Below the pieces are notes generated by a model. It had not been told where the DNA came from. It made no database searches and worked only from the letters and a program-made list of their open reading frames with translations. From the NCBI GenBank assembly GCA_008931825.1, contig QXVZ01009652.1, forward strand, positions 1 to 37,799: a stretch of DNA of 37,799 nt, in the 5' to 3' direction. The position numbers were made by a program, and so were the translations under genes. The stretch's first letter is position 1, and each line of letters begins with the position of its first letter. This document shows positions 23,701-30,899 of this stretch, in pieces. Origin of the DNA: Phallusia fumigata (lineage: Eukaryota > Chordata > Ascidiacea > Phlebobranchia > Ascidiidae).

Positions 23701-24434
23701 TGCTCGTCCGAATTGCATGTGGTCCCTGCTGTGCGTGTATGTACCAGCAACAGATTTCGATTCAGTGAGGCCTATTGCCTTCAAAGATTATCTAATCCTA
23801 TTTGCATGCAGCGTTAACGTAACGCCGTTGATATAATGTGGCACGCTTATGTGGTTTAATTGCGGTTTGGCCGCTGCCAGATTACGACCGAACTGAACTG
23901 CATTGCCATCAGAAAGTCCCACGTTTTGGCTGCATTTGCAAACCGGTTTACTGTCATTCGGGTTTGCGATGATGTTAATAATGGGCGGGGCCGTAGTTAA
24001 ATAAATATTCGCATGAAATTAAAGCATTATTTTGCCGTTTCAACGCAAACGTGAAGATTATTGTGACAGTATTATAAACCCTTAGCTGTAATTCGTTATG
24101 CAAACAGCTAAAATTAATTCTACGATTTGTAAATTTACATTGAACGCGAGTTCTGATAGTCGAAGTTTACTTTTCGAAGGAATGTGCTCGTTAAGGCTTC
24201 ATGATGTCAAAACATGGCATGCGAAACGCGTTGTTATAAACAAGTGTGATTTAAATTTAAATGATTTTTTGCATTCGATTACCAGTGCATCTAAATTTAG
24301 GTAGTAGCGTCAAAAAACTCAAACGTCACAATAATGAAAAAAACACCAGTTATACCTGTAATGAATGCCGTTGCTGCCGATGCGAGGCAAAACAGCAAAA
24401 GTAGCTTGTAACCTTCAAACCGATTGGACTGCAT
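8360..24434 (-). CDS. FACIT collagen (XXI/XXII-like) with C-terminal Kunitz domains
   Basis: Secreted extracellular-matrix collagen. Long form: signal peptide (24434-24356), VWA (22180-22026, 21741-21597, 21404-21272), link (21007-20963), TSPN (20903-20777, 20718-20501, 20227-20043, 19696-19607), linker (18661-18218), about 21 triple-helix exons (17842-13738), post-helix exon (13282-13129), and Kunitz and tail exons (10108-10051, 9911-9820, 9575-9396, 9324-9136, 9000-8856, 8711-8360). All identified junctions keep phase except a gap in the VWA, whose first exon is not found. VWA plus TSPN, an interrupted helix, a CQRC-bearing interruption and a terminal C-x4-C define a FACIT closest in layout to vertebrate COL21A1/COL22A1. 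Vertebrate FACITs end soon after C-x4-C; this one appears to continue into Kunitz domains. The collagen-Kunitz link crosses a 3-kb intron and rests on phase, so two separate genes remain possible. Confidence 0.82.
8856..9000 (-). other. Kunitz domain 3, N-terminal half, with P1 Arg
   Basis: The exon encodes a Ser/Gly/Asp-rich linker and then [17 protein letters not shown]. Joined to exon 8711-8360 it gives exact Kunitz spacing (8, 15, 7, 12, 3). The loop TGLCRA parallels TGPCKA of bovine pancreatic trypsin inhibitor, with Arg at P1. This is the only one of the three Kunitz units with a loop typical of an active trypsin-like protease inhibitor. Confidence 0.92.
9136..9324 (-). other. Unrecognised exon between Kunitz domains 2 and 3
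   Basis: 62 codons without cysteine, with alternating hydrophobic residues: [20 protein letters not shown] and [17 protein letters not shown], followed by an acidic Ser/Glu stretch. It looks like a few beta strands plus a linker. I cannot name a family. Splice phases with both neighbours agree (G+GT at the 5' side, G+AT at the 3' side). Confidence 0.75.
9396..9575 (-). other. Kunitz domain 2
   Basis: A single 180-nt exon containing six cysteines, with C1-x9-C2-x16-C3-x7-C4-x12-C5-x3-C6, one residue longer than canonical in the first two gaps. It keeps [17 protein letters not shown] and WECEKSC, the Kunitz signature. The residue after C2 (P1) is Ser, so trypsin inhibition is not expected. Confidence 0.92.
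9820..10108 (-). other. Kunitz domain 1, shortened
   Basis: Exons 10108-10051 and 9911-9820. C1-x8-C2-x15-C3 spacing is exactly Kunitz ([10 protein letters not shown], then a 15-residue gap), split between exons within the binding-loop region as in other Kunitz genes. C3-C4 is 6 instead of 7 and C4-C5 is 8 instead of 12, so one loop is shortened. All six cysteines are present. The P1 position is Gln, unlike a trypsin inhibitor. The start is uncertain because of the N at 10119. Confidence 0.75.
10119..10119. other. Single-N contig junction beside a Kunitz exon
   Basis: The N lies 11 bases upstream (on the minus strand) of the first Kunitz exon, inside or beside its acceptor. The exon's true start, and anything between it and the collagen, may therefore be damaged or missing. 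Confidence 0.6.
10120..13128. other. Long intron or intergenic stretch, no supported gene
   Basis: About 3 kb without a convincing exon on either strand. A minus-strand open frame at 11676-11446 has a possible donor but no domain. A Cys-rich plus frame at 12428-12658 looks accidental. No signal peptide, TATA box or poly(A) signal that would clearly separate collagen from Kunitz genes was seen. Confidence 0.5.
13129..13282 (-). other. Post-helix exon of the collagen
   Basis: It encodes [20 protein letters not shown] and further Pro/Arg-rich sequence ending in RVLQQLK plus one base, at donor GTAGGT. If this donor is ignored, the frame stops four codons on (TGA at 13120-13118). The exon could therefore be the true 3' end of the collagen rather than a link to the Kunitz exons. 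Confidence 0.75.
13738..17842 (-). other. Triple-helix exons (Gly-X-Y) with interruptions
   Basis: Exons: 17842-17789, 17713-17660, 17336-17283, 17171-17064, 16883-16830, 16763-16710, 16620-16567, 16358-16314, 16244-16191, 16082-16029, 15952-15899, 15803-15732, 15627-15592, 15490-15446, 15246-15220, 15097-15065, 14997-14851, 14788-14721, 14428-14241, 14172-14095, 13910-13738. Many are 54, 45, 36 or 108 nt and start with a whole Gly codon, the classic collagen exon structure. Exon 15246-15220 (RPALIRTVQ) breaks the helix, as does HSILGP in 14172-14095. The last exon ends the helix with [11 protein letters not shown], the FACIT C-x4-C knot that disulphide-links the three chains. Confidence 0.93.
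14377..14788 (-). other. NC interruption with CxxC, collagen XXI/XXII-like
   Basis: Exon 14788-14721 and the start of 14428-14241 encode [20 protein letters not shown] and then [16 protein letters not shown] before Gly-X-Y resumes. The amphipathic stretch followed by CxxC resembles the short NC domain of COL21A1 (an arginine-rich helix followed by CDHC). In FACITs such segments help register and cross-link chains. Confidence 0.8.
17945..17962. repeat. Small perfect inverted repeat
   Basis: CGAAATTT, two bases, AAATTTCG, in a collagen intron. It is AT-rich and no function is inferred. Confidence 0.5.
18218..18661 (-). other. Low-complexity linker exon leading into the triple helix
   Basis: 148 codons rich in Asn, Ser, Arg, Pro and Gln, with two cysteines (the first residue and IDDC near the end). 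It closes with [17 protein letters not shown], the first Gly-X-Y triplets. It is the shared splice target of the two alternative N-termini. The length is unusual for a hinge between TSPN and COL in this family. Confidence 0.85.
18873..18938 (-). other. Alternative first coding exon with a second signal peptide
   Basis: 66 nt encoding [20 protein letters not shown] then SG, ending phase 0 at a GTAAGT donor. An in-frame TGA stands directly before the ATG, so this exon can only begin a protein. It cannot be an internal exon of the long form. The next exon (18661) starts in phase 0, as does its alternative partner, the last TSPN exon (ends 19607, phase 0). Splicing from here gives a short collagen of 1061 residues lacking VWA and TSPN. 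Vertebrate COL9A1 uses the same device, an alternative promoter and signal exon downstream of its TSPN. Confidence 0.75.
19216..19222 (-). promoter_or_regulatory. TATA box of an internal promoter in the collagen gene
   Basis: TATAAAA on the minus strand in a locally GC-richer stretch, inside the intron between the last TSPN exon (19607) and the linker exon (18661). It lies about 280 bp upstream of the second signal-peptide start at 18938. Placement fits a separate transcription start near 19190. Confidence 0.55.
19607..21007 (-). other. TSPN (thrombospondin N-terminal / LamG-like) domain exons
   Basis: After a 45-nt link exon (21007-20963), four exons encode a TSPN domain. Landmarks are FDLLKSLNM, the [20 protein letters not shown] strand, [29 protein letters not shown] followed by Cys, and [11 protein letters not shown]. 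They correspond to the FACIT TSPN pattern (LP..FS..TTFRM, W.K....V....A.L.VDC, ...I.CDP), with the paired cysteines kept. The domain ends at CCGLPGQ, phase 0, before a GTAACA donor. In FACITs this module faces outward from the fibril and binds partners. Confidence 0.88.
21272..22180 (-). other. VWA domain exons (first exon missing)
   Basis: Three exons encode [16 protein letters not shown] and the rest of the first block, then [16 protein letters not shown] with RYAIG, then [20 protein letters not shown] and a closing ILKRIC. This is the C-terminal three quarters of a von Willebrand factor A domain, including the ITDG strand. The N-terminal block that carries the DxSxS metal site should lie between 22.2 and 24.35 kb but no exon fits. 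Exon 21741-21597 has two in-frame acceptors; I chose 21742/21741 because it yields the conserved GAR before the ITDG strand. Confidence 0.85.
22570..22570. other. Single-N contig junction
   Basis: An ambiguous base in the intron upstream of the first visible VWA exon. No duplicated flanks were seen, unlike the joins at 1244 and 5311. Sequence may be lost here, including the missing VWA exon. Confidence 0.6.
24356..24434 (-). other. Signal-peptide exon of the long collagen form
   Basis: It encodes [20 protein letters not shown], then ATAFIT, and ends after one base of the next codon at a GTATAA donor. A short charged N-terminus, a Leu-rich core and small residues near the end (ASAATA) fit a secretory signal. 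It is joined to the VWA exons by strand, spacing and lack of any other start; the exon immediately following it is not identified. Confidence 0.72.
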
Positions 24435-24797
24435 CTTGAAACTGTATTCTATATAGCTTGGGTGAACCTCGTGGTTTTTTTCTGCCGTTCAACTTGTGCC
24501 GCAGTCTAAACTCACATCTGCGTTTCACTCAAACTGTCGTCCTGATTACGTATCGCGGTGTGAGGTGGTATGGATCGCGAAGCCCAAGATATGCCCACCT
24601 TGATTCAAGCCGCCATTAGCACTTAGGCGTCAATACTTGCCGACCTCTCTTTGATTCCTATCGCATTTAATCTACTGCATTAATCCCTTGCAATTAGACA
24701 CCACGTCGCGAATGGCCTGTGCACTTTGCGTTAATGTACACGTCAACCGTTTAACGTGTGCAAATGGTGTGTAGCGGTAGATCTCCATTAGCGATCC

Positions 24798-24803
24798 TTT
24801 ATA
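24798..24803 (-). promoter_or_regulatory. Candidate TATA box for the long collagen form
   Basis: TATAAA on the minus strand, about 360 bp upstream of the ATG at 24434. A 330-nt leader would be needed. A nearer TATATAG lies only about 20 bp before the ATG and is too close to be used with this start. Confidence 0.3.
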
Positions 24804-25046
24804 TTGTGCTGAGATGTCTGAGATCTTTACCATACAGGGTATAGCGTGTAGGTAATAGGTCTACAGGAATGCCCACACCTTGATAACTTATTTGGTTTGA
24901 GGTAGTTATTCAGCTTTAACCAAAAATATCGCCTTCCATTCAGTTGCTTTTTTCAATCTCACTTAGCTAATTTTTCAAGGCGTTTTTAAACACAGGTTGT
25001 TTTGACTGCTGTTAATGTGCTTACAAGATGCTTGACGATACTAATC

Positions 25047-25052
25047 TTTATT
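25047..25052 (-). terminator. Candidate poly(A) signal of the Tg1/TIL gene
   Basis: AATAAA on the minus strand, about 760 nt after the stop codon at 25812-25810. No closer AATAAA or ATTAAA was noticed, so this implies a long 3' UTR. Confidence 0.35.
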
Positions 25053-25809
25053 CTTTCTTGCGCAACTTCATATTGCGTCTATTAACCACATTGCTCGTTT
25101 ATCGTCCTACTGTAGGTCGCTTTCTGACATATTTTATATTAACAAGCAGTGCAAAGGTGTATCCTTTTCACTTTGTATTCGAATTTACGAAACGCTCGAC
25201 ACAGCAAAAAACAACAACAGCAAAACGAAAAACAACAATAAAATTGACAACAGCAAACAATGACAAGAAATCTTTGACACAGCGGCACAGAAGAGCAACG
25301 GTCGTCGGTTCGCAAAGTCAAATCGGCAGTTGAACGCAGGTGTGTACACTATGTATAAACTGTTCAGCAACACCGCACATAAAATATACAGCTCATTCGC
25401 ACAACCGTAAGTCGTCGGGCCATGTGCCAAGGCAAGCGATCAGCGAGCTGCCACGTGTCCAAACCTGCTGTTCCGGAATGGATTAGGCCTTAAGCTGCGA
25501 GAAATTCGCCCGCTGCGCTGACGTCTATGTCGACAATAAGGTTGTTTCATTCAGTACCTTAGTGCTATAAATTACCAGATTTGCAGCACTTTTTTGTATG
25601 ATTTCGCGTGTACAGCTTGACGACGACATAACAAAACGTCACAGTGATTCACAATACTTTACCACAATTGGGAGCCCGCCGCCTCAGTGTCCGGGGGCGC
25701 AAGGCCAGTTTTCCCTGATTCCAGCGCATACATATAGATAGCGATAAGCACAGTTCCGTGCAAGAGATCGCACTCGTCAGTTTGAATCGCACAAAGCGCC
25801 ACCGTCGGT

Positions 25810-26489
25810 CTATGAAGTAGTTGACGGTGGTGGATTTACGCCAGACTTCTTTAACGGCGAAGAAATGTCCTCGAACTCGGCCTCGATGACTTCAGTGGTA
25901 GCTTTTGTTACTGGCCTTATCGTGGTTAGCACATCGACCTCTTCGCCTTCTTCGAGCACCGACTGTATTTGCTCCTGGACGGCGGCCAGCTGCGACGCCA
26001 TGCCACCGACCTCTTGAAGAAGCTGGTTGGTGAGCTGCTGCTGTCGCACAGCTGATTGGATGATCTGTAACATAAGCAAGCTCTCTGGTGTGCCAACCCC
26101 TTGTGTGGTGGTGCCATCGTAGTCAGCCTCCTCTTCCATCGTGTAGTAGTCATCCATAGTGACGGTGCTTGACGACGGAGGTTCGCTCGGGTCCTCTTCC
26201 TCGTTGACGTAGACCGCTTCCATTAGATCTATCGCGTCGAGTGAATCCGTCGTTGGCTCCACAGGCCATTCTTCCTCTTCTTCTTCCTCCTCTTCCTCTG
26301 GTAACTCCTCAGGTCCCTCCTCGGTAGTTGTGGTGGATTCTTCCTCTTCTTCAATTTCTTCTGACGGGGACACCCCGTTTCCCTGACCGGGCGCGTATTC
26401 ACTCATGTCGCCGTTCTCACTGAAAACGTCTGTTTGTTTACGGTAAGACTCGATGATCTGGTCGGGGTGGTCGGCCTGATATTCCCGCC
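25810..26489 (-). other. Acidic C-terminal exon
   Basis: 226 codons including the stop. It begins REYQADHPDQIIESYRKQTD and then has Glu runs (ten in a row near 26290), TTTTEE, and a predicted amphipathic helix (QIIQSAVRQQQLTNQLLQEV, continuing through QLAAVQEQIQSVLEE). The tail ends with KKSGVNPPPSTTS. Such tails bind cations or basic matrix partners; function is inferred. Confidence 0.88.
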
Positions 26490-29400
26490 CTGCGAAAAGA
26501 CAACATTCAAATTGGTACATACAAATATAATAAGGTCGTAGCTTAACACATGGTTGGGCATAGAAAACATCTAACAGGCGTGCGTTTACAGATAAATGGG
26601 ATGTAGAACCTTAAAATGTCTGAACATTTTACTACTAATTTATCACAATTATACCAAATACGTACTTTGCATCAAATATATTACGTTTATTAGTGTTTGC
26701 ATACACAAAGAAACTATAATGTTGAAAGCAAATGCAGAATGCCCTTATTTGCAATGGTCCAAGTCAGTTAACTTACAGACTGTGCCGTAGGTGTCCACCA
26801 CTTTGTGTTGTTCTTCGCTTAGCTCTGCTTCCATGCACTCTTCCCCCGACACACACGCACCGTTGTGTTCGTAGAAACCGTCCGGACACGTACAAACTGG
26901 GGCACATTCTTCACAGTTGATTTCCAACTCTTCCATGTTTTTTCCAGGCTGGCAAACGCTAGCGCAACCGCATTCAAGAAACTCAAAACCAGATCTGGAA
27001 AAAAGAGGAGTGGACTGTTAATGTTTTGGTCTTCTTGTGCAAACTCTACACTATTTTGTGCACTAGTTTCGTTCGACAATAGAGTTAAACAGAGCTATGG
27101 CATGTCGTCGCCGGTTAAATCACCAGTTGTTTGTAAGTGCATTATGTGTAAATTATACTTGGGCACCAGACATTATAACTCGTAAACATTTGTTTGGTAT
27201 TTGTTTTATGCATGAAAGAAATGTGTTTTATCACCAAACTATCATGTTTTAATTATTTCACACGACGTACTTGCATGAGCTGGCATTCACGACCTCCTCG
27301 TGATCGTCATGGTCCGATGACACGATTCTGGCGGTCTTGAGCCACGCCAAGTAGTTTTGCCCTGCAAAGTCACGAAGGCGTGGTTAGAAAATTGAACCAG
27401 CGGTGACGCAGCGAAAAAATGGCAGTTGCGCTGACTAAGGTCAAGGGAAACCTACATTGCTGTGAGTAAGCCTGGCACACAAACTCCATCAAAGGAAAGG
27501 AGGGACTGATTTCTTCTGAGTCCGGAATCTTTGTGCCGAGCTGTGTGTCGACACAGAAGAAGCCAACGCTGTCTCGCTGCAGAGCCTAAGTAGAAATTGT
27601 AATGTTATATGTGCTGTTACAATTTTACAGCACGCTACGAAGGGCACGTAAAGTAACATTATTGGGGGAATCCTACTTGGGTGACTATTTTTTCCTAAAC
27701 AGGCGCAATGAATCGGATGACTGCATTATATTTTTACATGTTTGTTATATTTTAGAGCTTGCGAATGCGAAATACCCTTTTAACATCAGTCTGTGTATAC
27801 CTCGTCCAATCAAAAATATTTTGCAAAGACGTTAGCAAAATTATCGGGGGGCAGAACTGTTTGCAAAGAGTAGGGTGGTAAGCTTTTCATACCTTAAAGG
27901 AACCGTCCTCCACACAGTCGGGATAATAGTAGAAGATGTTGCCGGTCACTTCGTTGAATTGGCGTCGGAAGGCAAGGTACTCGTCTCGTCGCAGCTGACA
28001 GAGGCGGGTGTCGTTCGCAAGAGCTGTGGGAACTTTACATGAGAGAAAAGAACGGAAAAAGGTTAAACATCGGTGAACTGAAGACGACCGCGGCACAGAA
28101 GCGCTGGCAACTTGACACATGTGTCATTGCACGAAAATCGTGATGGCCGATTTGGATAAGGTAGCAAAAGCTGGGAGATGCGCATGCCTTTGTATGCAGT
28201 TACTTGCATGACACACGTGTGCGTGTCGGCGGTGATTAGAGGTAACTGCCTTAAATTCTTCCGGCACCGGCGCCAGTTTGGAACTAAAATTTCCGGGCAT
28301 TCCATTAATTAAACTTTGTGAAAAATAAGAGTGGCTAAAGGTTACATGCTGTTTTACGTGGTTAGCGTTGCATGCAAATTGAGTGAGTGCTGGATAAATG
28401 ATTGATGAGAAATCATGCCAGAAGTGTTTCCCTCCATCCGACATCATGCCGCGGTGTGTCATCAGTTCACCGAGCGCAAAACGTCATGCAAAATCAAGCA
28501 AAAAAAAGCACTGCGAGTTGGAAAGACGAAAATAGGTTTGATGTTAGTTTGGTGCAAAGCAAAGCGCATGCAGATGGTTTTAACATAAAATACAAAAAAG
28601 TAAAAATATTAAAATGGTAACTCACCACAGTCAAGGCTTTCTCTGGAATGGAAATGGGAGACCGTGTTTTCTATAATCGCACCCGTTTCAGGCACAACAC
28701 AGAAGCAGTAACCCATGTCCTTGTAGGAACATTGTTGAGGCTGGAACAAACACAGAAGCGTTATTTCTGTTCATTAATGTTCATCCAAGTTATAACACCG
28801 GATTAAATTAGACTTGGTGGTGATTACACTTATGTAGCCGTTTAAACCTCGTTTCCTACGCGTTTATCCATTTTAGGTAATTCTCGTTCCATGTCGACGT
28901 CAAAGATTGCCACCGCGGTAAACTTATCCCGCATTACCTTCTACCCATTCTAATCCCTTTTTGGAAAAGCGGCCCATGGAAAACACCATCGCAACGGTGC
29001 GGCCGCAAAAGCCGGTTTGGCATTGCATCAACCCGTGCGTAGGCTTTAACGCCGTCTCAATCTACCGTGGTGTATCGGATTACATTGTCGGCTACTTGAT
29101 CCGTCACTTACCATCCAAAATCGGCCGCTGTCGTCGCATTCAGGAATGTATTCAGGCTCGCTTACGATCCTGTTATTCTCCTGCAGCTCGATGCTTATTT
29201 GACGGTGTCGATCAAGGCACGGCGTGCGGGATGCAGAGGGCTGAGTTGGCGCTCCTTAAAGAAAAGTCAAGTAAGGTCAGTTTTAATGCAGTTATAAGCT
29301 TAATGTCATTACTCGAAATCGCTTTGCGGCTGTTTTGCAATTAGTGTTGCCTTTAGTGGTGCTAGCATTTAAGCGACATTCTGGACTAATGGCCAATACC

Positions 29401-30487
29401 GTACGAGTATGTAATGATTGCACAACGGGCGTTCATGTAATTACAAGACTAAAGCGCATCTTCAGAAATCATCCAAGTCTTTAATGCACAAATTCCCCTC
29501 GTGAAAGCAAAATTGCAGCTTTGACGCACTGGAGCAAATCGACGTGCTAAAAAACGCTATGTTAAAGTCATCTTGATTGGGCAAGAAAAATTCTCGGTAT
29601 TCTGGTCACGAACGTGGCGAGCGGATTGATAGCTGTTTATCGATAAAACCTCGTGAACTTCAGCTGAGGCGAAAGGGAATGTTGATCTCTATGCTCAGGT
29701 TATAATTCCCTTGCGGCGTCGAAGCGGATTTTACGAATTGCATCACACAGAAGGCCAGGTGCTTTCCGATCAGCTACCGCTTTGTCATATCTTATCCGAA
29801 ATAAAGGATTTTTCGCTAATAATTGAATTGTCACGATCGCTGCCAAACGTGTTCAGCTTTTTGGGGCTTGATATTGTCTGATCATGGTAAGACTTTACCC
29901 TAATCAAGGATCCGTTTTGCTGACTCACAGTTGGTTTGTTCCACCCACACGCTTCGGTTACAGAGGTATGCTGTCAGATTATTAAACGTCAAGGATTAAC
30001 CCAAGTATTATTAATCACTATAGACCGCCAAACGTTTATAGTTATCGAACAACGCATGTCGACGGTCAAGAACAACATCGCTAAGGCGACTATAAATAAC
30101 TCAAACCGACACCGTAAATCTGAAATATCCACTTAAAACTGGTTGACCGCGCCTTGATCGCTCGCTACCTCCTCACGCAAGCCTCGCATTCGGTCGGTAA
30201 TCCGGTTTGATGCAATATGGCCACGTCGAAGCTAAGTCGCAATAATTGCACGTGTCGCGCCTTCGACACCTCGGATGAAGCACTCGAAGATGGACGCGCG
30301 AATTTCACACACTTTCACAGATTCTTTGTTTCACCTTGGTTGGTTTATGGTCGTGCGGCTGCCGTGGTGGATTTTGGTTTGTGTCGCAAGATTTAGGTTT
30401 ACCCGCAACACAACAAAATGCGAACTTACCGATAAGTGGTTGTACCACAGTCAAAAGAAGTAGTGCTGCTGCGGTGAACTTTTCCAT
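25810..30487 (-). CDS. Secreted protein: two thyroglobulin type-1 domains, TIL domain, acidic tail
   Basis: Eight exons: 30487-30430, 29254-29112, 28740-28626, 28023-27893, 27585-27456, 27361-27271, 26994-26777 and 26489-25810. All phases match and the total is 1566 nt (521 residues plus stop). Order: signal peptide (1-20), Tg1 (32-105), degenerate Tg1 (114-186), TIL (222-276), long acidic tail (about 300-521). Tg1 domains often bind or inhibit cysteine proteases, and TIL domains often inhibit serine proteases or occur in mucin-like proteins. Matrix or extracellular fluid location is inferred. Testicans and SMOCs also pair Tg1 with acidic regions but lack TIL and carry other modules that are absent here. 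I do not recognise an orthologue. The start is set by a good signal peptide and a TATA box upstream. Confidence 0.88.
26777..27361 (-). other. TIL (trypsin-inhibitor-like) cysteine-rich domain and linker
   Basis: Exon 27361-27271 gives a linker (WQNYLAWLKTARIV, then an acidic stretch ending SSC). Exon 26994-26777 gives CGCASVC, CEECAPVCTCPDGFY and CVSGEEC. Together there are ten cysteines with TIL spacing, including C-x-C-P-x-G-F/Y. The domain ends at about residue 276. Confidence 0.85.
27456..28023 (-). other. Thyroglobulin type-1 domain 2, with two cysteines lost
   Basis: Exons 28023-27893 and 27585-27456. FYYYPDCVEDGSFK and GFFCVDTQLGTKI show the fold. The expected QC is QR and the first Cys of CWCV is Phe. 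These two cysteines normally pair, so their joint loss is consistent with removal of one disulphide rather than decay. Confidence 0.85.
28626..29254 (-). other. Thyroglobulin type-1 domain 1
   Basis: Two exons (29254-29112, 28740-28626). Six cysteines in family order: PC, YIPECDDSGRF, QQC, the CWCV-like CFCV, and a final C. The exon split falls between GRFWM and PQQC, a common Tg1 intron position. Confidence 0.92.
30430..30487 (-). other. Signal-peptide exon of the Tg1/TIL gene
   Basis: It encodes MEKFTAAALLLLTVVQPLI plus the first base of Gly, before a GTAAGT donor. A short basic start and a long Ala/Leu/Val core are typical of secretion. Confidence 0.88.
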
Positions 30488-30762
30488 CTTAGTTTCTTTC
30501 AGACAGTTAGTGTTTTCAATTGTATATTCTGCTAAGTCGCGTCTGCGAAACGACAATGTACCAGTTGGTTATTATCAGTCAAACGACAAATCTTCCTAGA
30601 AAAAACCTCCACCAACGTCTGGCATAAATTTGAAAGTATTTTTTAGCAAAACGCTTGCTTCTTATAACTTGTAAGCGAAACTCCTGGATTCCTTTTTGCC
30701 CCACTGGGCCCTTTCTCGGCTCGTCCTGACCGTCTTGTGAAGTCACGAAGCTCGCAACCGAG

Positions 30763-30770
30763 CTTATATA
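30763..30770 (-). promoter_or_regulatory. TATA box of the Tg1/TIL gene
   Basis: TATATAAG on the minus strand, about 280 bp upstream of the ATG at 30487, in a GC-richer context. A start near 30738 would give a leader of about 250 nt. Confidence 0.6.
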
Positions 30771-30784
30771 CCCGTCAGCGAAAC

Positions 30785-30790
30785 CACGTG
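30785..30790. promoter_or_regulatory. CACGTG E-box upstream of the TATA box
   Basis: A perfect palindromic E-box lies 15 bp upstream (minus strand) of TATATAAG. It could bind bHLH-zip factors. This is sequence only. Confidence 0.35.
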
Positions 30791-30899
30791 ACAAAGTCAA
30801 ACGGGTCCCTGCCACCACGTCCTTTTTCCTCCTGAAAAGCGGCCCGACGCCCGCGGGCGCCGTTTCCGCCGTCGACCAGCGAAGCGAATGTTGTGATCG

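Larger units (their letters stand above)
24441..25809. other. Intergenic interval: collagen promoter and 3' UTR of the Tg1/TIL gene
   Basis: No coding exon is supported. It holds a CAA/ACA-rich stretch near 25200-25265, a GC-richer patch near 25670-25720, and candidate TATA and poly(A) motifs listed separately. Confidence 0.5.

Noticed and set aside
23581-23820. Candidate missing VWA exon ending at a GTAAGA donor (23594)
   Set aside because: All frames meet stops soon upstream and none shows the DxSxS pattern.
23770-24015. About 85-codon stop-free minus-strand run containing [10 protein letters not shown]
   Set aside because: It has no methionine, splice sites or VWA pattern; runs of this length are expected by chance.
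28961-29344. 127-codon plus-strand open frame
   Set aside because: It is antisense to the first Tg1 exon and its flanks; the minus frame has domain, splice sites and phase.
30661-30720. Collagen-like GPVGQKGIQ on the minus strand
   Set aside because: It is a short coincidental Gly-X-Y-like run between the TATA box and ATG of the Tg1/TIL gene, with no flanking collagen exons.
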